This document shows positions 7,410 to 17,155 of a stretch of 64,000 bases of DNA, one piece after another. A program made the translations under genes and the position numbers. Every line of letters starts with the position of its first letter. The stretch's first letter is position 1. The notes beneath the pieces are model-generated. The model ran no database searches, was not told the origin of the DNA, and saw only the letters and a program-made list of their open reading frames with translations. The stretch comes from Chloroflexus sp. Y-396-1 (GTDB taxonomy: Bacteria; Chloroflexota; Chloroflexia; Chloroflexales; Chloroflexaceae), in the NCBI RefSeq assembly GCF_000516515.1, contig NZ_KI911784.1, positions 248,001 through 312,000 on the forward strand, given 5' to 3'.

Positions 7410-10400
7410 ATGCAGTCAGGGTATCGTTTTGCGATCACCCTCGCCATCATTGTGGCGGTCATCGGGGTAGGATTGGGGAACTCGGTCACTACCGGAAGAT
7501 CGATCGTTAGTGAGGGTATCGTTGCAGCCGCACCTGCTGGCGGTATCACGACACAGCAGACGCAGCCGTACCGCGTCTTCCAGTTCGCTATCGGCGCTCA
7601 GGCAACGGTAGGGCAATTCAACAAACCTTCTGATGTAGCAGTGGCGCCCGACGGCGCCATCTATGTGGCGGACAGCGACAGCCACCGCATCCATCGCTTC
7701 AGCGCCACCGGTGAGTTCCTCGGCGGGTGGGGAGTGTATGGCAGCGACAACGGGCAGTTCACAGGTCCTTTCGGCGTGGCAGTGGCGCCTGACGGCACCG
7801 TCTACGTGGCGGATACAGGCAACAGTCGCATTCAGCGCTTTAGCGCCAACGGAACCTTCCTCGGCGCATGGGGAGCGTTTGGCTATAGTGACGGGCAGTT
7901 CTATCAACCTCGCAGCGTGGCAGTGGCGCCTGACGGCACCGTCTACGTGGCGGATACAGGCAATAGTCGCATTCAGCGCTTCAACGCCACTGGCGAATTC
8001 CTCGGTGCGTGGGGATCGTATGGCAGCGGCAACGGACAGTTCATAGGTCCTTTTGGCGTGGCGGTGGCGCCTGACGGCACCGTCTACGTAGTGGATTCAA
8101 ACAACCACCGCATTCAGCGCTTCAGCGCCAGTGGAACCTTCCTTGGCGGGTGGGGATCACGTGGCAGCAGCAGTGGGCAGTTCGAGTATCCCTATGACGT
8201 AGCCGTGGCGCCCGACGGCACGGTTTACGTGGCAGATTATTTGAATAACCGCATCCAGCGCTTCAACGCCAGCGGAACCTTCCTCGGCACGTGGGGAGCG
8301 TTTGGCAGCAGCAATGGGCAATTCAACAGACCGTCTGGCGTGGCGGTGGCACCTAGCGGCACAGTCGCAGTCTACGTTGCAGATAGCGACAATCGCCGCA
8401 TCCAGCGCTTTAGCGCCACCGGTGAGTTCCTCAGTGCGTGGGGAGCACTGGACAGCAGCAACGGGCGTTTCCAAATTCCTTCCAACGTGGCAGTGGCACC
8501 CGACGGCACGGTTTACGTGGCGGATATAAGCAACAACCGCATCCAGCGCTTCAGCGCCACCGGCGAGTTCCTCGGTGCGTGGGAAGTGCCTCGCTATAGT
8601 TATATTCGCGACGTGGCGGTGGCGCCCGATGGCACGGTCTATATTGCAGATAGAGACAACCGTCGTATCCAGCACTTCAGCGCCACCGGAACCTTCCTCG
8701 GCGCATGGGGAGCGTTTGGCAGCAGCGATGGGCAGTTCATTGGTATTTCCAGCGTGGCGGTGGCACCTAACGGCACCGTCTACGTAGCTGATTACTACAG
8801 CAACCGCATCCAGCGCTTCAGTGCTACTGGCGAGTTTCTTGGCAAGTGGGGATCGTTTGGCAGCGGCAACGGGCAATTCATAGATCCTTTTGGCGTGGCG
8901 GTGGCGCCCGACGGCACCGTCTACGTGGCGGATACAAGCAACAACCGCATCCAGCGCTTCAGCGCCACTGGCGAGTTCCTCGGTGCGTGGGGATCGTCTG
9001 GCAGCGGCAACGGGCAGTTCGTCGGTCCTCGCAGCGTGACGGTGGCGCCCGACGGCACCGTCTACGCGACAGATGACAACTACCGCATCCAGCACTTTAG
9101 CGCAACCGGATCCTTTCTCGGCAGGTGGGGATCGTCTGGCAGCGGCGACGGGCAGTTCCGGAGGGCTCCTGCCGACGTGGCAGTGGCACCCGACGGCACG
9201 GTATACGTGGCGGATACAGGTAACAACCGCATCCAGGTGTTCGGAACAGACTACCCGAATGCCTGGCGCGGCGAGTTCTTCGCCAACGACTGGCTCACCG
9301 GGCCGGTGCTGCATGTTGAAAATGTGCCCGACCTGTTCCTGAACCGGTCGTGGGCCGGGCAACCGGCGGCGACCATCCCCGCCGACCATTTCACCAGTCG
9401 CTGGCTGCGCTACGTCAACTTCCCGACTGCCGGACGCTACCGATTCACCATCCGCGCCGACGATGGCGTGCGTTTCTGGGTCGATGACCGGCTGGTGGTC
9501 GAGTCCTGGCAGCCGCAGTCGCCCACCCGCGAGGTGACCGTTGAGCTGTCGGCGGGCTACCATCGGCTGCTGCTCGAACATTGGGATCGGGATGGTGAAG
9601 CGACGCTGGCGCTGGAGTGGGCGAGGGCGGATAATGCGACGCCTACGCCGACGGCCACCCCATCACCGACACTAACCCCATCCCCGACGACGACCCCATC
9701 GCCGACGGCCACCTCATCACCGACGACGACCCCATCGCCGACGGCCACCTCATCACCGACGACGACCCCATCGCCGACGACGACCCCATCCCCAACACCC
9801 ACGCCGCCGATCGACTCTGCCATCGGCGTGGACCTGACAATCGGCCTGTATCGCAATCCGAACAGCCAGGAGCGGGCGATCTACGAGGAGATGATCCGCT
9901 ATCTCGCCGACGCCCTCTTCGAGATGTCGAACGGCGCGCACAAGTTGCGCACGGTGCGTATCTATCCGAATAGTCAATCTCAAAAAGATGTGATCTGGCG
10001 AGAGCGGTGCTGGCCGAGTGCTCACATTTCAGGATACGAGAGAGCGCAATACGGTTTGCGTATCCAGATGTGCGATATCTTCGACTTCGGCTCCGGCAGT
10101 TACAATTACTTGCGGAACCGGCGCACCTGGGAGGAGGCGGGCTATACCATCGCCCACGAAATGGGGCACTACTTCTACTCGTTGTACGATGAATATTGGA
10201 GGCCGGACGAACCGTGTGACCCGACAAGACCTCACCGACCGTGTCGGGATGACATACCGGTATCGCCATCGTTGATGCATAGTATGTGGATGGCCACAAA
10301 CGGTCTGTATGACTGGCTAAACTTCTCGTCGGCAGCGAATTACAGCACAAGAACGGCCCAGTACCGGGTCTATCGGGCAAGCGGCTGGGAAACGCTGATC

Positions 10401-11408
10401 CGCCGACCGGAGCTCGACCCGCGCGATGGCGTGCTGGCGAACTACCCAATCCGGCTCTACCACCCCGAACTGCGGAATGTCGCGCCTGCATCTGGTCAGC
10501 TCCCCCGCATTGATCTGGTCTCTGGGCACCAGGCGCGCAGTATGCTCCAGATTATCTGGGAGCAGCCTGCCGGGGCGTCGCTCGCCAGCGCCGATATTAC
10601 GGCCAGCTTGTTCGCCCTGGAGGGTAACAATGTCACCTACCCGCAACCGGTGCGACTGATTGCAATGTTGCAACGCACCTTGCCGATTGCTGAGGCGACC
10701 GTACAAGGGGAAGTGGTCCTTCCGAATGGTCAGACCCAAACCTTGACCTTCCGCGATGATGGGGTCGCTCCCGATGCACTCGCCGACGATGGACAGTATT
10801 CGGCGCTCTTTGTGCCAACCCAAAATGGCCAGCATCAGTATCGGGTGACATTCACCAACCCCACTCAGGCGGCGGTTGAGGTTTACAATGGCCTGGAACT
10901 CGCGCCGCCGCCACCGGGGTACCAACCGGACGATTCGCTGCTGGCGCCTGTGCCGGTCGTCGAGAACTTCACCGTCAGCGCCCAAACGACGGTCGTGGTC
11001 AGCGGGGTCAGGAGCGACGACCACGGCAACGATCCCGGTACGGCCAGTCTGCTGAATACCGATAACCTTGACCAATGGGGGCACATCGAACAGCCCGGCG
11101 ACCGCGACCTGTTCCGCATCACCGTCTTGCAGGATGCGACGCTTGTGGTGCGCGTGACCGGTCTGGCGGCGGGGATGCAACCGCGCTTGCGCCTGCTCGC
11201 CGGGGACGGAGTCACTCCATTGTCTGCAATTACTCTTTCGGCAAACTATCCTGCGCTCGTATATACAGCGCGAGCGGGAACAACCATTTATGCCGAAATA
11301 AGTCATACTGATCTAACGGCAAGTGGTGGCGTGTATCAAATTAGTGCCGGTTCACCGATTGTGAGTGATGGTCTTAGCCAGGTGTACATACCGACAATTA
11401 TTCGGTAA
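7410..11408 (+). CDS. Secreted NHL-repeat / PA14 / CLCA-type metallopeptidase-like protein
   Basis: This 1332-residue exported protein starts with a signal peptide (residues 1-25). Residues 70-610 are 12 NHL repeats of about 47 residues (VAVAPDGTVYVAD, then NRIQRFSATGEFLG), enough for two six-bladed propellers. Residues 616-742 are a PA14 domain. Residues 744-800 are a Pro/Thr/Ser linker. Next comes a zinc-protease domain with H916-E917-M-G-H920 followed by Y926-D927-E928, the exact spacing of the HExxH...DEY motif in CLCA chloride-channel-regulator proteases. Then follow Ig-like segments with an APDALADDGQYS motif near 1110-1125 and a likely PPC-type C-terminal domain. No transmembrane anchor is seen, so it is secreted or surface-bound. 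Its substrate is unknown. AGGAGG lies 7 nt before the ATG. Confidence 0.85.
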   Translation: MQSGYRFAITLAIIVAVIGVGLGNSVTTGRSIVSEGIVAAAPAGGITTQQTQPYRVFQFAIGAQATVGQFNKPSDVAVAPDGAIYVADSDSHRIHRFSATGEFLGGWGVYGSDNGQFTGPFGVAVAPDGTVYVADTGNSRIQRFSANGTFLGAWGAFGYSDGQFYQPRSVAVAPDGTVYVADTGNSRIQRFNATGEFLGAWGSYGSGNGQFIGPFGVAVAPDGTVYVVDSNNHRIQRFSASGTFLGGWGSRGSSSGQFEYPYDVAVAPDGTVYVADYLNNRIQRFNASGTFLGTWGAFGSSNGQFNRPSGVAVAPSGTVAVYVADSDNRRIQRFSATGEFLSAWGALDSSNGRFQIPSNVAVAPDGTVYVADISNNRIQRFSATGEFLGAWEVPRYSYIRDVAVAPDGTVYIADRDNRRIQHFSATGTFLGAWGAFGSSDGQFIGISSVAVAPNGTVYVADYYSNRIQRFSATGEFLGKWGSFGSGNGQFIDPFGVAVAPDGTVYVADTSNNRIQRFSATGEFLGAWGSSGSGNGQFVGPRSVTVAPDGTVYATDDNYRIQHFSATGSFLGRWGSSGSGDGQFRRAPADVAVAPDGTVYVADTGNNRIQVFGTDYPNAWRGEFFANDWLTGPVLHVENVPDLFLNRSWAGQPAATIPADHFTSRWLRYVNFPTAGRYRFTIRADDGVRFWVDDRLVVESWQPQSPTREVTVELSAGYHRLLLEHWDRDGEATLALEWARADNATPTPTATPSPTLTPSPTTTPSPTATSSPTTTPSPTATSSPTTTPSPTTTPSPTPTPPIDSAIGVDLTIGLYRNPNSQERAIYEEMIRYLADALFEMSNGAHKLRTVRIYPNSQSQKDVIWRERCWPSAHISGYERAQYGLRIQMCDIFDFGSGSYNYLRNRRTWEEAGYTIAHEMGHYFYSLYDEYWRPDEPCDPTRPHRPCRDDIPVSPSLMHSMWMATNGLYDWLNFSSAANYSTRTAQYRVYRASGWETLIRRPELDPRDGVLANYPIRLYHPELRNVAPASGQLPRIDLVSGHQARSMLQIIWEQPAGASLASADITASLFALEGNNVTYPQPVRLIAMLQRTLPIAEATVQGEVVLPNGQTQTLTFRDDGVAPDALADDGQYSALFVPTQNGQHQYRVTFTNPTQAAVEVYNGLELAPPPPGYQPDDSLLAPVPVVENFTVSAQTTVVVSGVRSDDHGNDPGTASLLNTDNLDQWGHIEQPGDRDLFRITVLQDATLVVRVTGLAAGMQPRLRLLAGDGVTPLSAITLSANYPALVYTARAGTTIYAEISHTDLTASGGVYQISAGSPIVSDGLSQVYIPTIIR
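7619..9240 (+). repeat. Tandem DNA repeats encoding 12 NHL blades
   Basis: Units of about 141 bp repeat 12 times, with highly conserved blocks such as GTGGCGCCCGACGGCACC and CGCATCCAGCGCTTCAGC. Unit 7 is shorter by about four residues, unit 6 has a two-residue insertion (SGTVAVYVAD), and unit 11 lacks one residue. The identity suggests recent amplification or homogenisation of blades. Confidence 0.85.
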
Positions 11409-11428
11409 TCTTTTCTGCAACCTTCTAG

Positions 11429-11458
11429 GGGTAAGCAAAGGTCTAACTTTGCTTACCC
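11429..11458 (+). terminator. Hairpin after the NHL/protease gene
   Basis: A perfect 12-bp stem (GGGTAAGCAAAG / CTTTGCTTACCC) with a 6-nt loop lies 20 bp after the stop codon. Only a weak T/A tail follows. Confidence 0.7.
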
Positions 11459-11504
11459 TCGGAAAATTGAGCAAGCATATATCTTTGTCCTCATCTCACT
11501 CTTA

Positions 11505-12040
11505 TTGCTAGACTCTAGCCTATGGTTCAACGTCATGCCAGAATATTTGTCACTCGATGTGGCAGAAGAAGGTGTCCGACCGATGCTGATCATCGAGATC
11601 GTTGAGTCGGAGACATGCGAGAACGATGTGGAACGGAAGGTGGGGCACTACGCACGAGCATGGGTAGCGCAGTACGTGATCGTGGATAATGTGGGGCGGC
11701 AGGGGCAACGGCAGTTACAATTGCTCAATTACCGGCTATTGGGCGATAGGTACTGACTGCAACCTACTGATAACCGAGGCAGGGTATATCTGGAGATTGC
11801 AAGGCGACGGCTCGGGGTCGAAGGTGACCATGTTGTCTGCTACGACGAACATGTGGTAGCACTCGGTGACTACGTGACGGTCGTGCAACAAGTCACAGAA
11901 GCTTCAGCATGGGCACAGCGAGAAGTCGCCACCTGCGTAGAAGCTGAAGCCCAGGCCCGTCGTGAAGCTGCCGCCCGCGCCTGAAGCCGAAGCCCGTCTG
12001 CGCGAATTGGAGGAGGAACTACCACAATTACGCGGCACAA
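11505..12040 (+). pseudogene. Degenerate Uma2/DUF820-family nuclease gene
   Basis: The translated region matches the late part of Uma2-family (PD-(D/E)XK-like) proteins common in Chloroflexota: PMLIIEIVESET, then ENDVERKVGHYARA, then YVIVDN. The reading frame is broken by an in-frame TGA at 11754-11756; beyond it the same frame continues as DNRGRVYLEIARRRLGVEGD and a coiled tail. A second break (frame shift near 11983) displaces the final EAEARLRELEEEL tail. The N-terminal half is missing or deleted just before DVAEEG. It is therefore a remnant and not a working nuclease. Confidence 0.75.
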
Positions 12041-12193
12041 ATAAGATCAACATTCTGCACTTTTAGGACTGTAAGCGTCTTGTACCTGCACAGTACGCGG
12101 GTAATGAACGTTGCAACACAGTAGATGGAGACATCTGCATTCTCAGGAGCTGCTAAGCTCTTTTGATACGAGCGGGTTAGATGCCAGACGTGA

Positions 12194-14035
12194 TCACCAG
12201 GGGAAGAGTATCGGCACAACAATCAGACATATCACCAGTACTAACACCTGTAAAGGAACCCCGGCGCGCACATAGTCGATAAACCGATATGCACCGGGCG
12301 ACAACACCAATGTATTGACCGGTGAAGCAACCGGCGTGGCAAACGCAGTAGAAGCAGCAATTGCGGCTGTGATCAATAATGGCTCTGGCGCTAGACCGAG
12401 TTGCTCGGAAACACCGAGCGCGATCGGCATAATGAGCACTGCTGTAGCAGTATTCGAGATAAACTGGCTTAGCACACTAGTCGCAATAAAGATACCGGCC
12501 AGTATAGCGAGTGGCGAGAAATTTCCTAATGCAGCGACCAACTGTTCAGCTATTAAAGTCGCACCGCCAGTTTTCGTGAGTGCTGTTGCCATTGGCAGCA
12601 TTGCTGCAATGAGCACCAGACTCTCCCAGTTCAAACGTTGGTAGACATCTTTCAGCGAGACACATCCTCCGAGCACCATTGCCACCGCAGCAGTCAACGC
12701 AATCGTCACGATTGGGAACCAGCCGGTTACCATCGTTACCAACATCAAGCTCATGATCGCAATCGCTAACCACGCTCGCCGATTAAACGGTTGGTCACTC
12801 ACCGCCATGTCACGGGGAAAAGCAACAATCACCAGATCACTAAATGTCTGCTGGCTACGAACAATTGCTTCCAATTGTGCCGGAGCACCCGCCACTAACA
12901 GCGTATCACCAAAACGTAAGGGTTCGTGCACCGGATTACCACTGAATGGTTGCCCCAAACGACGTACACCTAACACCGTCACTCCAAAAAGTTGGCGTAA
13001 TTCGGCAGTTGCAATCGTCTGTCCTTCAAACCGTGATCGCGGAGTTAGTGCAACTTCTATCACGTGGAGATCAGGGCCAAACGGTAACTGCGACGACAGT
13101 GACTGAATCACTGCTCGCTCTTGACGACAAAATAATTCCAGCGCTTCTCTCTCACCAACCACATCAAGGAGATCACCCGCTAGAATACGAGTTGCCGCAG
13201 TCACAGCTCTTGGCAAACCGGGTTCCGATCGCGATTCAGGCCAGCGTCGGATACCAACGACAGTAATCCCATAACGGCTGTGAAGTCGAGTTTCAGCCAA
13301 TGTCTGACCAGCTAGCGGTGAGTCAGCCGCCACTCGTACCTGCGCAAGCCCTTTCGTCAGACGATATTCTGCTGCCAATTCAGCTAATGTTGGCGCCCTT
13401 TTATCATCGGTAACAGTGATTGCGCGCACCGGCAAAAGCCAGTGTCGCAATACCACCAGCGTCAGAGTGACCGTTAACAACACGGTCAGACCAACTGGCG
13501 TAAAGCTAAAAAAACCGAGTGGCGGTCTGCCAGCAGCCGCCAGCGCCTCAGCGGCGATCAAATTCGGTGGCGTACCAATTAATGTTAGCATCCCACCAAT
13601 GAGAGCGGCATATGCGAGGGGTAATAGTAAGCGCGAAGGGCTGATCCCGGCCCGCTGCGCCAGACTGACAGCTACCGGCAGCATAATAGCTACCGTGCCA
13701 GTTGAGCTGATAAACGCTGAAAGTACGGCAACCGCAGTCATCAATATCACGAGAATCCGTGGCTCACTTCGCCCGGCAATTTGACCGAGTTTGTTCCCAA
13801 TCCATGCTGCAACACCGGTTTGAAATAGTCCATCGCCCACAATCATCAACGACGCTATTAACACGACCGTCGTGTCACCGAATCCTGCCACTGCTTCGGA
13901 TGGAGTCAGGATGCCGCCAAACATGAGTGCAAGTAAGCCCAGGATTGCAACCAGATCGATCCGAATTCGATCAATAACAAAGAGTACGATCAGACTCAGT
14001 AAGACACAAAGAACAAACACAATTTCGGTCGTCAT
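12194..14035 (-). CDS. SLC13/DASS-family permease with two TrkA-C domains
   Basis: This is a 613-residue inner-membrane transporter. About twelve hydrophobic segments surround a soluble middle part (residues 205-385) with two RCK_C/TrkA-C-like domains, each containing the typical GQT-A-L-x-YG-V-GIRR pattern. The membrane halves carry family motifs such as STGTVAIMLPVA in the first and FISNTATAVLIMPIA in the second, which form the substrate and sodium sites in divalent-anion symporters. The substrate may be sulfate, a dicarboxylate or another anion; sequence alone does not decide. The central domains probably gate the pump by binding a nucleotide, as inferred from the family. It stands alone on the minus strand. 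Confidence 0.85.
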   Translation of the reverse strand: MTTEIVFVLCVLLSLIVLFVIDRIRIDLVAILGLLALMFGGILTPSEAVAGFGDTTVVLIASLMIVGDGLFQTGVAAWIGNKLGQIAGRSEPRILVILMTAVAVLSAFISSTGTVAIMLPVAVSLAQRAGISPSRLLLPLAYAALIGGMLTLIGTPPNLIAAEALAAAGRPPLGFFSFTPVGLTVLLTVTLTLVVLRHWLLPVRAITVTDDKRAPTLAELAAEYRLTKGLAQVRVAADSPLAGQTLAETRLHSRYGITVVGIRRWPESRSEPGLPRAVTAATRILAGDLLDVVGEREALELFCRQERAVIQSLSSQLPFGPDLHVIEVALTPRSRFEGQTIATAELRQLFGVTVLGVRRLGQPFSGNPVHEPLRFGDTLLVAGAPAQLEAIVRSQQTFSDLVIVAFPRDMAVSDQPFNRRAWLAIAIMSLMLVTMVTGWFPIVTIALTAAVAMVLGGCVSLKDVYQRLNWESLVLIAAMLPMATALTKTGGATLIAEQLVAALGNFSPLAILAGIFIATSVLSQFISNTATAVLIMPIALGVSEQLGLAPEPLLITAAIAASTAFATPVASPVNTLVLSPGAYRFIDYVRAGVPLQVLVLVICLIVVPILFPW

Positions 14036-14156
14036 AGAATCCCACTTTTACCCGACTGTCGGTAAAGTCATCTCCATTTCCGCTGTCGGTCAATCGCCAG
14101 CACCCCGGCCATACTGCGCCTTCGTTAGAAATACAGTCCGTTATAGTATCTACGCA

Positions 14157-14855
14157 TCATACTCCACCTGCTCGGATCAAACCGGCCAGATTATTCCGGC
14201 CCTGATCGGCCAGTATTGTGGCCTGCGCAATAAAGAGCTGCGCCGTCGTCACTGCATCGTTAAGCGCATTGTGTTGCGCATACACCGGCAAACCGAGTGC
14301 TGTTGCCAGCGCACGCAGTTCAATTGCCGGATCAGGCATATCGTGCGGCTGTTCACCCGACCAGCGTGCACTCAAGTGCAGGGTTAAAGCCAGCCGGGCC
14401 GTATCCAGAATTGGGCGGCGGAGCCGACCGCCGAATGGCCTTAAGGCGGCATTGATAAAGCGCACGTCAACTTGCGCTACGTGGACCACTAACACGCGCC
14501 CGGCAATCCGCTGTAACAACTCGGCCAACACCTCTGCGGGCGGCGGCGCATGCTGTAGCTCTTCGGGAGTAAGATGATGAATACGAATACTCTCCACACT
14601 TGGTTCACGATCAGCAGGGGGGCGGATCAGGGAATACCACGTCTGCTTTAACAACACGCGACCGTTCTCAACATTCACCGCACCAATCGCGATCAGTGCG
14701 TCATGCCGGGGATCAAGTCCGGTCGTTTCCACATCGATCACCGTGTAAGGCACCTCACGCCACGGCAATTTTGGGTCAGGCTCAGGAAACGCCTGATACG
14801 CACGGACAAAATTAGCGGGCGGAATCCGCTGAAAAAAACGTGACCAAAATGCCAT
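14157..14855 (-). CDS. DEDDh 3'-5' exonuclease (DnaQ/epsilon-like)
   Basis: The protein has 232 residues. The ATG at 14855 follows AGAGG at a good distance; the GTG two codons earlier is less likely. The exonuclease motifs are VIDVETTG (D41, E43), a middle motif with an Asp in HVAQVDVRF, and HNALNDA with the catalytic His and Asp. It would remove 3' nucleotides from DNA or RNA. There is no polymerase domain, so it is either a proofreading subunit paralogue or a standalone nuclease. It lies 8 bp after the DUF294/CBS gene and is probably cotranscribed. This pairing occurs in other bacteria and suggests a shared but unknown nucleotide-signalling job. Confidence 0.85.
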   Translation of the reverse strand: MAFWSRFFQRIPPANFVRAYQAFPEPDPKLPWREVPYTVIDVETTGLDPRHDALIAIGAVNVENGRVLLKQTWYSLIRPPADREPSVESIRIHHLTPEELQHAPPPAEVLAELLQRIAGRVLVVHVAQVDVRFINAALRPFGGRLRRPILDTARLALTLHLSARWSGEQPHDMPDPAIELRALATALGLPVYAQHNALNDAVTTAQLFIAQATILADQGRNNLAGLIRAGGV

Positions 14856-14863
14856 AGACACCT

Positions 14864-16705
14864 CTACGCCAGCCGATCAGTTTGAAACATGAGCGCAACT
14901 CCACGCTGAACAGAGGCAATCGCCTGCAACGACTCTTTCACTTCACGACGTTCACGCGGCCCTAATTGATGAAAGTTGACCAGATTATCTGGTGGTAGAC
15001 CAAGAGCAATCTGTTTTTGCTGATGATGTAAGCGCAGAGTGGAGAGTAATTCAAACGCACTGATCAAATTATCGGCGTCTTCATGGCTAAGAACACCAGC
15101 AGTTTTTGCCGCCCGCAAACGCGCAATCGTGTTTGTCTCGTTACTATGCGCTTCGAGCGCAAAAAGACGCGCCAGATCAACAACCATTGCTGTTCCACGA
15201 AGTTTGAGATCAAGCAGATCGCGCTGTTCACCGCGACGTTCGAGGGCAACCTGACGAAAGAAGGTTAGTGGCGCCAGTTGACGCAACGCCGCACGGGCTA
15301 ATCGCGCCATGAAGATGCGATGTTCAGCCGCATGCTGTGTAATTGTGCGTAACACTGGCTCTGCGGGTAGCTGTCCGTACACCTGCCGGTAGTCAAAAAA
15401 GATGGCAATCCGCAACAGAGCCTCTTCATCAGGAACTTCGATCCAGCGGCGGAAGTAGCGTTGCCAGACCGATAACGGCTGTCGCCACTCAGGATTGGTC
15501 GCCATAATGTTACCAGGACAACGCGGGAAGCCACATTCTACTAGCCAGCCGACCACCAATTCGGCTAGTTTCTCGAAATAAGAGACATCTTCTGATGACG
15601 CCGAATCGTCATACACCAGGGCATTATCTTGGTCGGTGCGGAGGGTCTGTTCATAACGTCCCTCTGAACCAAGCACCAGCCAGGCATAAGGTACTGGTGG
15701 CGGCCCAAGCTGAGCCTCGGCATCGCGCAGCAACCGTTGTAACAAAGCATCGTGAGCAACGGCCACCACACGACCAATATCGCTTACCCGTGCCCCTGCC
15801 GCCATTAACGTACCCACGGCCTCGGCTACCTGATCGGTATATCGACGGAGATCGACCAGTGATGTCGCTCGTTGCAACAGTCGCGGTAAAAACAGTGGGC
15901 TATTGCTCTGTCTACGTAAAATGTCGGTGTGGGTAATCACCCCCACAACCTGATCACCATCAACCAGCGGCAGGTGATGAATCCCACGTTCAAGCATTAG
16001 CAGCAAGCCCTCGAAGGCTAAAGCATCAGCCGAAATTGTGGTTGCTGGCGCACTCATGACTTGTCGTACCGGTGTTGTATCTGGCAACCCTTCGGCTAAC
16101 ACCCGATTACGCAGATCGCGGTCGGTGATAATTCCAATCGGAAGCTGGTCAACAATCAACGACGAAATGCGTTCAGCACGCATCAGTCGGGCAGCATCGC
16201 CAACGGTAGCATCGGCGCTAATCGATACTGGCGGTCGTGCAATCAGATCACGGAGCCGGGTTTGAAACAGCGCCGGATTAGATTCCGCCTGCCGCGACTG
16301 AAGAGCATAACCGAGCCGCTCGATCACAGAAGCAGCAAAAAAAGCGGCAAACTGAGGATGTTCCGCACGCAGACGGTGAAAAACTGCACCGGGCAACAAG
16401 TAGAGCAGCGTATCGGTATGTGCACGCACAGTTACCAGCGGGGGCTGACCGCGGATCAGTGAGGGATGCCCGAATGCCTCACCAGGACCAAGCGTATCAA
16501 CAACTTGATCTTCACCACGTAGTAAATCGACCGAACCTTTACACACAATGTACAAAAACTCAGAAGGCTTCCCTCCACGAGTCAAAATGGTCTGACCGGC
16601 CCGGACAAACTCAATCTGTAATTCGCTGGCAATCTGCGAGACCACCTGATCAGGAAGACGGTCAAAGGGCGGGTAAGAGCGCAAGAAGCGTGCAATTTCA
16701 TCCAT
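14864..16705 (-). CDS. cNMP-binding / CBS-pair / DUF294 nucleotidyltransferase-like protein
   Basis: The protein has 613 residues from the ATG at 16705 (a TTG five codons earlier lacks a ribosome site). Residues 10-120 are a cyclic-nucleotide-binding fold, residues 155-275 a pair of CBS domains, residues 290-425 a DUF294 nucleotidyltransferase-like domain with GSEGR and DQDNA motifs as in GlnD-type enzymes, and the rest is a helical DUF294 C-terminal domain. Such proteins are thought to sense nucleotides and modify or bind a partner. It is cotranscribed with the exonuclease at 14157-14855. The modified target is unknown. Confidence 0.85.
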   Translation of the reverse strand: MDEIARFLRSYPPFDRLPDQVVSQIASELQIEFVRAGQTILTRGGKPSEFLYIVCKGSVDLLRGEDQVVDTLGPGEAFGHPSLIRGQPPLVTVRAHTDTLLYLLPGAVFHRLRAEHPQFAAFFAASVIERLGYALQSRQAESNPALFQTRLRDLIARPPVSISADATVGDAARLMRAERISSLIVDQLPIGIITDRDLRNRVLAEGLPDTTPVRQVMSAPATTISADALAFEGLLLMLERGIHHLPLVDGDQVVGVITHTDILRRQSNSPLFLPRLLQRATSLVDLRRYTDQVAEAVGTLMAAGARVSDIGRVVAVAHDALLQRLLRDAEAQLGPPPVPYAWLVLGSEGRYEQTLRTDQDNALVYDDSASSEDVSYFEKLAELVVGWLVECGFPRCPGNIMATNPEWRQPLSVWQRYFRRWIEVPDEEALLRIAIFFDYRQVYGQLPAEPVLRTITQHAAEHRIFMARLARAALRQLAPLTFFRQVALERRGEQRDLLDLKLRGTAMVVDLARLFALEAHSNETNTIARLRAAKTAGVLSHEDADNLISAFELLSTLRLHHQQKQIALGLPPDNLVNFHQLGPRERREVKESLQAIASVQRGVALMFQTDRLA

Positions 16706-17101
16706 TGAGTAAACCTGCAATCAGTATCAAATCCAACTGCTATCTGTTCGCAACTGACCGACACACAAATCTGATGATCCGCTAGTGGAGCACACGAATC
16801 ATCTACGAGATAGCATCGCATCGTTGCGAGCACCATTGTACCGCAGGATTGGTGAGCTGAAATCTGATCGTATAACGACAGATGATATACACGACCCCAC
16901 GACGATGAAATGTGCCGCAGAGGGATAGGTAGGATCGGCTATCTTGACACCCTTGCTGGCAATTCGTGGCAGTCTCTCCGAAGCAAAGGACTAACATTTT
17001 TCAGAGTACAGGCCCATGAGCGCACCAGAATCGGGTGCCAGTCGGTTTCGTATGCAAAAAACGCTATAACAGTCTCCGAGCGGCCGTGTCTGAAAACAGC
17101 A
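16706..17101. other. Non-coding spacer
   Basis: No gene is credible here. Several short open frames in all frames lack ribosome sites and family resemblance. It would contain the upstream region of the minus-strand gene at 16705; I see no clear -35/-10 pair. Confidence 0.4.
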
Positions 17102-17127
17102 AAGGCATCTCCCTAGGGAGATGCCTT
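17102..17127 (-). terminator. Rho-independent terminator of spoVS
   Basis: A perfect 26-bp palindrome (half AAGGCATCTCCCT) lies 28 bp after the spoVS stop. On the minus strand it is followed by TTTGCTGTTTTC. Confidence 0.8.
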
Positions 17128-17155
17128 ACAAGCAACGACGGAGCCACACAGGAGA

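Noticed and set aside
7619-9240. CRISPR-like regular repeats
   Set aside because: The 141-bp period is in frame and codes for NHL blades; no short repeats with unique spacers are present.
8157-9581. 474-residue open frame antisense to the NHL repeats
   Set aside because: It is the mirror of a regular repeat with biased codons; the sense frame has a signal peptide, ribosome site and clear domains.
10317-11306. 329-residue antisense open frame in the protease end
   Set aside because: No family resemblance or ribosome site; it shadows a clear sense gene.
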